Shown one piece after another: positions 40,737 through 48,565 of a stretch of DNA of 64,000 bases; positions within the stretch are counted from its first letter, which is position 1, and the number at the start of each line of letters is the position of its first letter. Below the pieces are notes generated by a model. It ran no database searches and was not told the origin of the DNA. It worked only from the letters and a program-made list of their open reading frames with translations. Source of the DNA: an uncultured Ferrovum sp. (GTDB lineage Bacteria; Pseudomonadota; Gammaproteobacteria; Burkholderiales; Ferrovaceae); contig CAIPTD010000041.1 of assembly GCA_903867885.1 (NCBI GenBank), positions 49,576-113,575 on the forward strand. The letters are read 5' to 3'. Position numbers and translations under genes: made by a program.

Positions 40737-42466
40737 TAGGTATCCTCCGCCGCCGAATTTGCAGAGGGAGGTACGGCGTAATTTTCACTTGCAGGATCGT
40801 CGGGCTGAATCCCTAATACTTGTAACGCGCCGGCCATTAAACTACTAAAAACTGGAGCCGCCACCAATCCACCGTAGTAATCACCTGTTGTGGGCTCATC
40901 AATCATGACTGCAATCAAGAGCTTTGGGTGACTAGCAGGTGCAAACCCTACAAACGAGGCAACGTATTTATTTGAGTAACGGCCATGATCAAGCTTATGC
41001 GCCGTTCCAGTTTTACCCGCGACACGGAAGCCTCGAACCTGTGCAAGCGGAGCCGTTCCCTCGGGTTTGACAACAAGCTCCAGCATGTCTTTTACCGCCG
41101 CTGCGGTTTGAGCTGACATCACCCTTCGGCCAGAAACAGGCTCTTCTTGCTTCAGCAAGGTCAGGGACATCACATTACCTTCATTAGCAAACACGGTATA
41201 AGAACGTGCAAGTTGTGCCAAGCTCACCGAAATTCCATGACCATAGGACATCGTTGCCTGCTCAATGGGACGCCAACTACGATAGGGCCTGACACGCCCT
41301 CCCGCTTCGCCTGGCATACCCATTTTTGGCGTTTGCCCAAACCCCACATCCGTAAAGAGATTCCACATTGCTTCGGGTGGAAGACTGAGCGCAATGCGCG
41401 CGGCACCCACATTACTTGAACGCTGAATCACTTGAGAGACGGTGAGCGCACCACCGGGGTGGGTATCGTGAATCACGGCAGGCCCAATATTCATCGTGCC
41501 ATTACCGGTTTGAATAATCGTTCCAGGCGTGACTTTGTTTGCTTCAAGGGCAGCCGCAATCGTGAATGGCTTGAGCGTTGAACCCGGTTCGTATGTATCG
41601 GCTACCGCCCGGTTACGTAATTGTGTGAGCGTGACATGCTCGCGAGTATTGGGGTTGTAATCTGGATAGTTAGCAAGAGCAAGAACTTCTCCTGTGCGCG
41701 GATCCAGCACCATCACCGCACCTGCTTTGGCCTTATTACGTGTGATGGCGGCATGAAGTTCACGCCAGGCAAGATATTGAATTCGGCTATCCACTGAGAG
41801 CACCACGTCCTGCCCCGGGCGAGGTTCGCGGATATTTTCTACATCTTCAATGACAGACCCTGCCCGATCTTTAATGACACGACGGGCGCCGTTTACACCA
41901 CCCAACACGGATTGAAACGTGAGTTCAGCCCCCTCCTGGCCATGATCTTCTACATCAGTAAAACCAAGGAGATGGGCCATCATTTCGCCCTTAGGATAGG
42001 AGCGTCGAAAGCCTTTTTGCTCAAAAAGTCCTGGGATATGGATCTCCGTCACTTTTTGAGCCACATCCTGCGCTACCTGGCGTTTAAGATAAACAAAATT
42101 CCCACGCCCTTCATTCACGCGATGATTGATTTCCTCTTTGGGCATTTCAAGCAAAGTGGATAGTTGCTGAAGTTGTAATGGATTCATCTCGGCATCCTCG
42201 CGGCTTGCCCATACGGATACTGCCGGCAAGCTAATTGCTAAAGGATCGCCATTACGATCACGCACTTCTCCTCGATATGCGGTTTTCTCAATAACCCTGG
42301 AATAACGCTCTTCACCTTTATGCTGCAAAAAATCTGCATGCATGCCTTGCAGAAATACGGCTCTCCCCACTAAGGCCACAAAAGCCAAAAGCAACAAAAC
42401 CAAAATAAAACTTGCACGCCACCCTTCAAGCCGAAGATTTAATGAAGCGTTAGCCTTATACCTCAT
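40736..42466 (-). CDS. ftsI: septal peptidoglycan transpeptidase (PBP3)
   Basis: Class B penicillin-binding protein for septal cross-linking. One N-terminal membrane helix, a PBP dimer domain, and the transpeptidase motifs STLKPF (SxxK, active Ser), SSN and KTG (AGKTGTAHK). 576 residues. It overlaps ftsL upstream by four bases. Confidence 0.97.
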   Translation of the reverse strand: MRYKANASLNLRLEGWRASFILVLLLLAFVALVGRAVFLQGMHADFLQHKGEERYSRVIEKTAYRGEVRDRNGDPLAISLPAVSVWASREDAEMNPLQLQQLSTLLEMPKEEINHRVNEGRGNFVYLKRQVAQDVAQKVTEIHIPGLFEQKGFRRSYPKGEMMAHLLGFTDVEDHGQEGAELTFQSVLGGVNGARRVIKDRAGSVIEDVENIREPRPGQDVVLSVDSRIQYLAWRELHAAITRNKAKAGAVMVLDPRTGEVLALANYPDYNPNTREHVTLTQLRNRAVADTYEPGSTLKPFTIAAALEANKVTPGTIIQTGNGTMNIGPAVIHDTHPGGALTVSQVIQRSSNVGAARIALSLPPEAMWNLFTDVGFGQTPKMGMPGEAGGRVRPYRSWRPIEQATMSYGHGISVSLAQLARSYTVFANEGNVMSLTLLKQEEPVSGRRVMSAQTAAAVKDMLELVVKPEGTAPLAQVRGFRVAGKTGTAHKLDHGRYSNKYVASFVGFAPASHPKLLIAVMIDEPTTGDYYGGLVAAPVFSSLMAGALQVLGIQPDDPASENYAVPPSANSAAEDT

Positions 42467-42873
42467 TGCTTTCCTCGCTGAGCACCATGCGTAAGCTGCT
42501 TGGATAACATCCCTTCTGTATGCGGCTCAGGGAGGACTGTAAAATTATTTTTTGCAACGTCTGTTGCTAGCGCTAAAGATTTTGAGGCCCGATCAATGTC
42601 CGCTAAATCTTGGCTTTGATTACCCATCACAATCACGCTGCGGGTATCAGGCAAATGCATCTTCATATCAGAAGCAACGCGCTCTACCCGATTCGATGCT
42701 GCAAGCGTTGCGCGCTCAGCCTGAATACGGCGGAGGTCAGCGGCCAATTCGTCTCCGATCGTTTTTTCGCGCTCTATATCAACAAAAACACGACGCGCAC
42801 GATGCTGGGTATGCACGACTGCTAAAGCGCAAAGAATCAAACAAATGAATAAAATGAAATCGGTGCGTCTCAT
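42463..42873 (-). CDS. ftsL: cell division protein FtsL
   Basis: Small bitopic divisome protein of 136 residues: membrane helix at residues about 5-22 ([19 protein letters not shown]) followed by a coiled-coil-prone segment. Sequence conservation of FtsL is low, so the call rests on this layout and on the place between rsmH and ftsI, overlapping both by four bases. Confidence 0.9.
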   Translation of the reverse strand: MRRTDFILFICLILCALAVVHTQHRARRVFVDIEREKTIGDELAADLRRIQAERATLAASNRVERVASDMKMHLPDTRSVIVMGNQSQDLADIDRASKSLALATDVAKNNFTVLPEPHTEGMLSKQLTHGAQRGKQ

Positions 42874-43802
42874 GAAAGCATGGCTCTGGTTCGCTCTGCC
42901 ACACGCAAAACCGCACTGCGTGAACGGGGATTAGCTCTCACTTCTTCATCACTGGCGAAGATTGCTCTGCCCACTAATTGAAGACTTGGCTTGGGTCGAT
43001 CAGCTTCGCGCACAGCCAAGCCCGCCGGAATCGCTGGGGGTTTAGAATGCCCTGCCATAAATTGCTTCACACGGCGATCTTCAAGAGAATGAAAACTAAT
43101 CACTGCAAGTCGCCCCCCATGCCTAAGGGCTGCCATGGCCTGAGGAAGCACTGCACTTACTTCATCAAGCTCGCCATTCACATAAATCCTGAGTGCTTGA
43201 AAAGTTCGGGTAGCAGGGTCAGTTCCGGGTTCACGCTTGGGAACTGCGTCTGCCACCAGCACAGCAAGTTGGCGGGTAGTTAGCAAAGGCTTATGTGCCC
43301 TTGCGATCACAATAGCTCTCGCAATCCGCTTGGCAAATCGCTCCTCACCCAACTCTTTTAATACCGAAGCAATCTCAGCCTCATCAGCGCGGGCAATAAA
43401 ATCAGCCACACTGACTCCACTTGAAGGATCCATTCGCATATCAAGCGGACCATCATGACGAAAACTAAACCCTCTTTCAGCCTGATCAATCTGTGGCGAG
43501 GACACCCCTAAATCCAGAAGCACACCATCTACCCCAATTTTCTCGCGCGCATTGAGGATTGCAGACATACAAGAAAAAGGCGCATGGGTAATAGAAAAAC
43601 GAGAATCCAGTGTGAATGCTTGGGCAGCCATCACCGCCTCCGGATCGCGATCAAAGGCAAGCAATCGCCCTTGCGGGCCAAGCCTTTCAAGAATGGCGCG
43701 ACTGTGTCCTCCGCGCCCAAAAGTCCCGTCAACATAAATTCCGTTTGGTTTGACCTGAAGCGCATCAAGCGCTTCATTAAGGAGGACTGGTTGATGTTCC
43801 AC
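42870..43802 (-). CDS. rsmH: 16S rRNA (cytosine1402-N4)-methyltransferase
   Basis: SAM-dependent methyltransferase of the small-subunit P-site. [17 protein letters not shown] at the start, the SAM motif [37 protein letters not shown] and [16 protein letters not shown] are diagnostic. 310 residues. It follows mraZ by 23 bp. Confidence 0.97.
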   Translation of the reverse strand: MEHQPVLLNEALDALQVKPNGIYVDGTFGRGGHSRAILERLGPQGRLLAFDRDPEAVMAAQAFTLDSRFSITHAPFSCMSAILNAREKIGVDGVLLDLGVSSPQIDQAERGFSFRHDGPLDMRMDPSSGVSVADFIARADEAEIASVLKELGEERFAKRIARAIVIARAHKPLLTTRQLAVLVADAVPKREPGTDPATRTFQALRIYVNGELDEVSAVLPQAMAALRHGGRLAVISFHSLEDRRVKQFMAGHSKPPAIPAGLAVREADRPKPSLQLVGRAIFASDEEVRANPRSRSAVLRVAERTRAMLS

Positions 43803-43825
43803 ACCTATTCGTCTCCCGTCATCCG

Positions 43826-44290
43826 CTACAGCGTCAATGATTCCATGCCAACTGGCATGGAATTGGCGCTGGTTTCTACAAACTGTTCAAACTGTTTATC
43901 CCAAGCTTGTCGGTTCCACAGCTTGAAATGACTCCCTTGTCCAAACATCATCAAATCTCGATCAATGCCGGACAAGCTGCGTAGTTCAGGCGAAATAAGG
44001 ATGCGGCCAGCAGAATCCATCTCCACCTCATCGGCATGACCAACCAACAACATTTGCATGGCAGTCACCTTTGGATCGAAACCAGGTACAGCCATCACCG
44101 CCTCAGCAATGGGCTCCCATGCGGGCTGCGGATACAACAACAAGCAACGATGCGGGTGCGCCGTGACGACAACCCGGCCGTCTCCCTGCGCCAGGAACTT
44201 GTCCCGATAGCGCGTAGGAACAGCCAGACGCCCTTTAGCGTCCAAACTGATAGCCGAAGCACCCTGAAAACGTTGCGTCACATTGATCAC
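43826..44290 (-). CDS. mraZ: MraZ transcriptional regulator
   Basis: AbrB-like double-domain regulator of the dcw operon. [23 protein letters not shown] and the second repeat [17 protein letters not shown] are typical. No ATG is available: two in-frame GTG codons at 44290 and 44281 each have a TTGAGG 7-8 bases ahead, so the start is ambiguous by three residues. The tandem operator upstream fits autoregulation. Confidence 0.94.
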   Translation of the reverse strand: MINVTQRFQGASAISLDAKGRLAVPTRYRDKFLAQGDGRVVVTAHPHRCLLLYPQPAWEPIAEAVMAVPGFDPKVTAMQMLLVGHADEVEMDSAGRILISPELRSLSGIDRDLMMFGQGSHFKLWNRQAWDKQFEQFVETSANSMPVGMESLTL

Positions 44291-44328
44291 CTCAAGACCT
44301 CAAGTCCCACGACTTTGCGATCTATAAT

Positions 44329-44353
44329 TCCCATTAATTACCACTCTTTACCA
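44329..44353 (-). promoter_or_regulatory. MraZ operator, three repeats at 10-bp spacing
   Basis: On the minus strand the sequence reads TGGTA-N5-TGGTA-N5-TGGGA (44353-44349, 44343-44339, 44333-44329). This matches the known MraZ site architecture of TGGGN repeats separated by five bases, with T in place of the third G in two of the three. It begins at the edge of the -10 box and covers the expected transcription start. Confidence 0.8.
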
Positions 44354-44381
44354 CTTTACGACACCAACCCCCCTTGGTCAA
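44353..44381 (-). promoter_or_regulatory. dcw (mra) operon promoter
   Basis: On the minus strand TTGACC (44381-44376, five of six to TTGACA), a 17-bp spacer and TAAAGT (44358-44353, four of six to TATAAT). The expected start near 44346 would leave a leader of about 55 bases and places the MraZ repeats over it. Confidence 0.6.
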
Positions 44382-44664
44382 GTGAAATTTGGGTACTTTT
44401 CCTTATTCAACAAATGCTTGCGTGATGTTTACATCTCGCTGTCGAGGCCGGTAAATAGCGCGTAATAAAGTCTTTAAATCAGCTTATTAAGCGAAATACA
44501 TAAAGTTATTTGGGTTGTTTTTGAGGGCAAAAATCAAGGTGCCTAGTGTGGCGCCGACAACAAAGCAAAGCAGAAAATGTTGAAGAGGGTGTCAACCGCC
44601 TTGCTGGACGTTGATACACCTTTATTGAGGGCAAATTGCTGCCATAAACAACAAGGAGAGGGGT
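44382..44664. other. non-coding stretch between dcw promoter and rnpB 3' end
   Basis: No gene is supported here. It holds an 11-bp direct repeat TTGAGGGCAAA (44521-44531 and 44625-44635) and two imperfect inverted repeats that could end the rnpB transcript on the minus strand: GGTGTCAAC/GTTGATACACC (44588-44620) and GGTGCC/GGCGCC (44538-44555), the latter followed on the minus strand by TTGATTTTT. Neither is a strong intrinsic terminator. Confidence 0.5.
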
Positions 44665-45022
44665 GGTGAAGCCAGCCTGTAAGCCGGGTTCTGTCGAGGA
44701 CAGTCATTCCTCTAGGCGACCAGTTACCTGGCCACTCAAGCAACCTACCCGGGAACAGCGCGAGCCACGCCATCGTTCCCCTATTTGGTCTTGCTCCGGA
44801 TGGGGTTTAACTTGCCGCTTCCGTTGCCGGTTGCGCGGTGCGCTCTTACCGCACCTTTTCACCCTTGCCGTCGAATCCTAAGATTCGCTTGGGCGGTTTA
44901 AATCTCTGTATCACTTTCCATGGCCTCGCGACCTCCGGCCGTTAGCCGGCATCCCGCTCTATGGAGCCCGGACTTTCCTCCCCGATGACAAGCATCGCGG
45001 CGACTGTCCAGCCGACTTCACC
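44665..45022 (-). ncRNA. rnpB: RNase P RNA, bacterial type A
   Basis: Catalytic RNA of RNase P, which removes 5' leaders from pre-tRNAs. Read on the minus strand it shows the conserved GAGGAAAGTCCGGGCTCC near the 5' end and the 3' element GACAGAACCCGGCTTACAGG. The 5' GGTGAAGTC and 3' GGCTTCACC form the P1 helix and set the ends at about 45022 and 44665. The 5' end is four bases after the pyrC stop, so it is either processed from a pyrC read-through transcript or driven by a promoter inside pyrC. Confidence 0.96.
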
Positions 45023-45026
45023 ATGC

Positions 45027-46070
45027 TCAGTCTAACAGAGACCAAGCCAGAGCCTCGCCTGCCCGCAAAGGAATGAACTCTATTCCTCCTCGGACAAGAT
45101 GGGCGGGAACCTCTGAAGGGGTTCGCTGAAGACGCACATGCCCTTCATTGACAGGCAAGCCATAAAACGCTGGACCATGCAGACTGGCAAAGCCCTCAAA
45201 ATGCGCTAAGGCGTTGACTGAATCAAAGGCCTCCACATACAGTTCAAGCGCTGAATAGGCGGTGTAGCAACCCGCGCACCCACAGGCATTTTCTTTTGTG
45301 TGGCGGGCATGCGGTGCACTATCCGTTCCCAAAAAGTAACGAACACTGCCAGAAGTTGCCGCTTGTAATAGGGCTTGACGATGGGCTTCGCGTTTCAGAA
45401 CAGGCAAGCAATATAGATGAGGGCGAATCCCGCCCTGAAAAATAGCATTACGGTTGTATAAAAGATGATGGGCGGTCAAAGTCGCAGCCACTCTGTCCTC
45501 CCCCTTTGAAACAAACTCTACCGCCTGTTTGGTGGTGATGTGCTCCACCACGACTTTCAATGTTGGATACCGATCCAAGGTAGGCCGCAATATTTCTTCT
45601 AAAAAAACTGCTTCGCGGTCAAAAATATCGACTTCGGGGTTGGTTACCTCGGCATGAACCAAAAGCGGCAGCCCCGTTTCTTCAAGGGCCCTTAGCGCGC
45701 CATCACACTGCGAGAGATCACGCACGCCCGCGTCAGAATGCGTAGTAGCCCCAGCAGGATAGAGCTTGACTCCATGAATGAAGCCAGAATGTTTGGCGCG
45801 CAGTATTTCATCAGGGGCCGTTGCCTCAGTCAGATACAAAGTCATCAGAGGCTGAAAATCAACCCCGTCTGGCAAGGCTTTTAAAATTCGAGCGCGGTAA
45901 GCTTCGGCCTGTGAAACCAAGGTAACCGGTGGCTTAAGGTTGGGCATGATGATTGCCCGCGCAAACTGTTTAGCCGTGTCTGCCAAGACCCCTGCCATCA
46001 ACTCTCCGTCGCGGAGATGCAAATGCCAGTCATCAGGACGCCTAATGGTAAGAATACTATTGTTTTTCAT
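45027..46070 (-). CDS. pyrC: dihydroorotase
   Basis: Zn amidohydrolase that cyclises carbamoyl aspartate in pyrimidine synthesis; homodimeric PyrC type. The N-terminal metal motif RRPDDWHLHLRDGELM, the carboxylated-Lys region FIHGVKLYPAGATTHSDAGV, HAEV and the late LGTDSAPHA are all present. I chose the ATG at 46070 (MKNNSILTIRRPDDW), giving 347 residues; the frame continues upstream into the feo promoter. TAAAAT (46078-46083) ends seven bases before the ATG, which suggests a leaderless transcript. Confidence 0.96.
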   Translation of the reverse strand: MKNNSILTIRRPDDWHLHLRDGELMAGVLADTAKQFARAIIMPNLKPPVTLVSQAEAYRARILKALPDGVDFQPLMTLYLTEATAPDEILRAKHSGFIHGVKLYPAGATTHSDAGVRDLSQCDGALRALEETGLPLLVHAEVTNPEVDIFDREAVFLEEILRPTLDRYPTLKVVVEHITTKQAVEFVSKGEDRVAATLTAHHLLYNRNAIFQGGIRPHLYCLPVLKREAHRQALLQAATSGSVRYFLGTDSAPHARHTKENACGCAGCYTAYSALELYVEAFDSVNALAHFEGFASLHGPAFYGLPVNEGHVRLQRTPSEVPAHLVRGGIEFIPLRAGEALAWSLLD

Positions 46071-46111
46071 GATTGAAATTTTAGCATGTCGCACCATATA
46101 CAGATCATAGT

Positions 46112-46143
46112 AATGCGAACGATTCTTATTTATAATATTGGAA
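46112..46143 (+). promoter_or_regulatory. feoAB promoter with probable Fur box
   Basis: A consensus TATAAT lies at 46131-46136, seven bases before the feoA ATG. Immediately upstream, AATGCGAACGATTCTTATT (46112-46130) is a 19-bp imperfect inverted repeat of Fur-box type, with six of nine positions symmetric; it fills the -35/-10 spacer. Fur repression of ferrous iron uptake in iron-replete cells would fit. The divergent pyrC promoter is about 30 bp away. Confidence 0.5.
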
Positions 46144-46416
46144 ATGAACCAAACCTCTGCTCCGATCATTAGTATTAATCAACTCAATCCCGGCGAATCA
46201 GCAGTGATTCATAACGTGGGTTTGGGGCCTGAGACGGATAAACGCTTATTGGCTGCGGGAGTTCATCGTCTACAAGAACTGGGGTTTGTGCCAGGTGAAC
46301 GCCTGACACTCATGCGCAGAGGTTTAGGGGGCGATCCTTTGGCAATCCGCATTGGTACCTCTCTTTTTGCGCTCAGAAAAGCAGAGGCTTCTGCCATCAG
46401 CGTTCAACGCGACTAA
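46144..46416 (+). CDS. feoA: ferrous iron transport protein A
   Basis: Small SH3-like cytoplasmic partner of FeoB, 90 residues. ISINQLNPGESAVIHNVGL at the start and LQELGFVPGERLTLMRRGLGGDPLAIRIGTSLFALRKAEA are characteristic. The ATG at 46144 sits seven bases after TATAAT and has no Shine-Dalgarno sequence; a TTG at 46138 is in frame. feoB starts three bases after the stop. Confidence 0.93.
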   Translation: MNQTSAPIISINQLNPGESAVIHNVGLGPETDKRLLAAGVHRLQELGFVPGERLTLMRRGLGGDPLAIRIGTSLFALRKAEASAISVQRD

Positions 46417-46419
46417 ATC

Positions 46420-48312
46420 ATGTCCGTTCAATCCTCACTCAAACTTGCTTTGGTTGGCGCACCTAATTGCGGTAAAACCGCACTATTTAATCTCTTGACC
46501 GGTAGTCGCCAGAAAGTTGCCAACTATGCGGGTGTAACGGTTGAACGCAAAGAAGGGCGTTTCAGCCTAGGCAATGGGGCTGAAGTCACTCTATTAGACC
46601 TTCCAGGTGCATATAGTCTCAACGCTACTTCGCCAGATGAGGAAGTAACCCGAAGCGTCATTTTAGGCCAACGCAATGACGAAACACGCCCTGATGTATT
46701 CATCTGTGTTGTCGACGCCACTAATTTGCGTCTGCATTTGCGGATGGTGCTTGAAATAAAAGAACTTCACGTTCCAATGATCCTGGTTTTGAACATGATG
46801 GATGCGGCACGGGCCAAGGGACTGCGCATTGATTCCAAAAAACTCGAAGCGTCTCTTGGGATCCCGGTCCTGGAATGTATCGCCATCCAACGTGGAGGCG
46901 CAGACTCCCTCCTGATAAAGCTGGAGGCACTATCTGAAAAAAACGATCTAAAAGACCAACCTGATGCCTCTATCCACTCCCTTCAATGGCACGCACCTGA
47001 TGGAGAGAAAACGCGTCAGAGTATGTCAGAAGTTCTCAGTTTGATTGCCTTAAGCTGCGATGAAAGTAGCGTTTCGGAAGGCTGGGGAGATCGCATTGAT
47101 AGCGTGGTCATGCATCCTGTATTAGGACTGGTCTTACTCGCCGCCATTTTATTTTTTATGTTTCAAGCGGTGTTTACATGGGCCCAAGTTCCCATGGACT
47201 TCATTAAAAACACAATGGGTTTATTGGCTGAGCTCACACGCTCTTCGATGCCTGAAGGCCCTCTGCGCAGTTTGATTGCCGATGGGGTGATTTCGGGTGC
47301 AGGGAACGTTTTGGTGTTTTTGCCGCAAATCTTAATTTTGTTTTTGTTTATTTTGGCTTTAGAAGATTCGGGTTACTTACCCAGAGCCGCTTTTCTTCTG
47401 GATAGATTGATGGGGGTTGCAGGTCTGTCAGGGCGCGCTTTCATTCCTCTACTTTCAAGCTTTGCATGTGCAATCCCAGGGATCATGGCCACGCGCACCA
47501 TTCCCAACCCGCGAGACCGCTTGATCACTATCATGATCGCGCCGTTGATGACGTGCTCTGCCAGAATTCCGGTCTATACCTTACTCATTGCCGCGTTTAT
47601 CCCGGCTAGGCAAATGGGATGGGGCATACAATTTCAGGGCCTGGTCTTATTTGCCTTATATATGGCAGGTATTTTAGCGGGATTATCTGTTGCTCTGTGC
47701 TTGAGATATGTCGGCACAAGTGCAGGAAACTATCAACCGCTTCTGCTTGAATTACCCACGTATCGGTTACCCGCATGGCGAAATTTATTACTGGGCTTAT
47801 GGGAACGAACCCAAATTTTTATTACTCGGGTAGGCACCATTATTTTGGCCTTAATGGTTTTACTCTGGTTTTTGAGCAGCTACCCTGCCCCTCCCCTTGG
47901 AGCAAGTGGCCCGGCTATTCAATATAGCTTTGCTGGAATCATAGGGTCATGGCTGGAAGTTGTGTTTGCTCCGATTGGTTTCAACTGGCAAATTTGTGTT
48001 GCTCTTGTTCCCGGCCTTGCAGCACGTGAAGTCGCCGTAGGTGCACTAGGTACGGTCTATGCACTATCGAGCTCAAGCACAGACATGGGTACCGCGCTCG
48101 CGCCGATGCTAGCCCAATCCTGGAGCCTGGCAACCGCGCTGTCTCTGCTTGCATGGTTCGTTTTTGCTCCACAATGTGTTGCCACTTTAGGCGTAGTCAA
48201 ACGCGAAACCAATAGCTGGCGTTATCCTCTTATTATGGCCGGATATCTTTTTGGATTGGCTTATTTGGCCAGCTGGATAACCTATCACCTTACACTTTGG
48301 GTCAGCGTCTGA
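46420..48312 (+). CDS. feoB: ferrous iron transporter FeoB (short form)
   Basis: GTP-gated Fe(II) permease of the inner membrane. The N-terminal G domain has G1 GAPNCGKT (residues 12-19), DLPGAYS and NMMD; the membrane part has the two gate motifs seen here as SSFACAIPGIMATR and APLMTCSARIPVY. At 630 residues it lacks about 130 residues compared with E. coli FeoB, and the usual GxGCNVPA gate is SFACAIPG, a variant I associate with xanthomonad-like short FeoB proteins. The gene is coupled to feoA. Confidence 0.95.
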   Translation: MSVQSSLKLALVGAPNCGKTALFNLLTGSRQKVANYAGVTVERKEGRFSLGNGAEVTLLDLPGAYSLNATSPDEEVTRSVILGQRNDETRPDVFICVVDATNLRLHLRMVLEIKELHVPMILVLNMMDAARAKGLRIDSKKLEASLGIPVLECIAIQRGGADSLLIKLEALSEKNDLKDQPDASIHSLQWHAPDGEKTRQSMSEVLSLIALSCDESSVSEGWGDRIDSVVMHPVLGLVLLAAILFFMFQAVFTWAQVPMDFIKNTMGLLAELTRSSMPEGPLRSLIADGVISGAGNVLVFLPQILILFLFILALEDSGYLPRAAFLLDRLMGVAGLSGRAFIPLLSSFACAIPGIMATRTIPNPRDRLITIMIAPLMTCSARIPVYTLLIAAFIPARQMGWGIQFQGLVLFALYMAGILAGLSVALCLRYVGTSAGNYQPLLLELPTYRLPAWRNLLLGLWERTQIFITRVGTIILALMVLLWFLSSYPAPPLGASGPAIQYSFAGIIGSWLEVVFAPIGFNWQICVALVPGLAAREVAVGALGTVYALSSSSTDMGTALAPMLAQSWSLATALSLLAWFVFAPQCVATLGVVKRETNSWRYPLIMAGYLFGLAYLASWITYHLTLWVSV

Positions 48313-48315
48313 ACC

Positions 48316-48531
48316 ATGGTTCAAGCTATAATGGTTGCACTTATCGTATGTTGGGCAGGATGGACTACCTTAGGAAGTCTAGCCCCCTCACGACAAAGAA
48401 AAATACGTGGCGCTTTAGCCAGAAATTTAGAAGGCCATGCACCAGCCAGATTGATCCAGTGGCTGCGGCCAGGTTTTCCAAAAACAGGCTGTGGTTGTCA
48501 CAACGACTGCACTGAAACACCCAAAAAATAA
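48316..48531 (+). CDS. small single-helix Cys-rich protein linked to feoB
   Basis: 71 residues: a membrane helix at about residues 4-22, a basic middle (PSRQRKIRGALARNL) and a C-terminus GCGCHNDC with four cysteines in eight residues. It starts three bases after the feoB stop. The layout matches small Cys-rich proteins found next to feoB (FeoB-associated Cys-rich / DUF6587-like), thought to help Fe(II) handling, though sequence identity to those is low by eye. It is not the winged-helix FeoC. Confidence 0.65.
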   Translation: MVQAIMVALIVCWAGWTTLGSLAPSRQRKIRGALARNLEGHAPARLIQWLRPGFPKTGCGCHNDCTETPKK

Positions 48532-48565
48532 GTAAACCCCACCTAAAGCAGATCACCAACCAGCC

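Noticed and set aside
43902..44425. Plus-strand frame 44036-44425 across mraZ and its promoter
   Set aside because: It is antisense to mraZ, and its end crosses the mra promoter and MraZ operator; no domain character is seen.
44521..44635. Direct repeat TTGAGGGCAAA as part of a CRISPR or iteron array
   Set aside because: Only two copies 104 bp apart, no regular spacing and no associated genes.
44543..44881. Open frames on both strands over the rnpB gene (44543-44773 minus, 44663-44881 plus)
   Set aside because: They coincide with conserved RNase P RNA elements and read as low-complexity Pro/Arg-rich peptides; the RNA gene explains the sequence.
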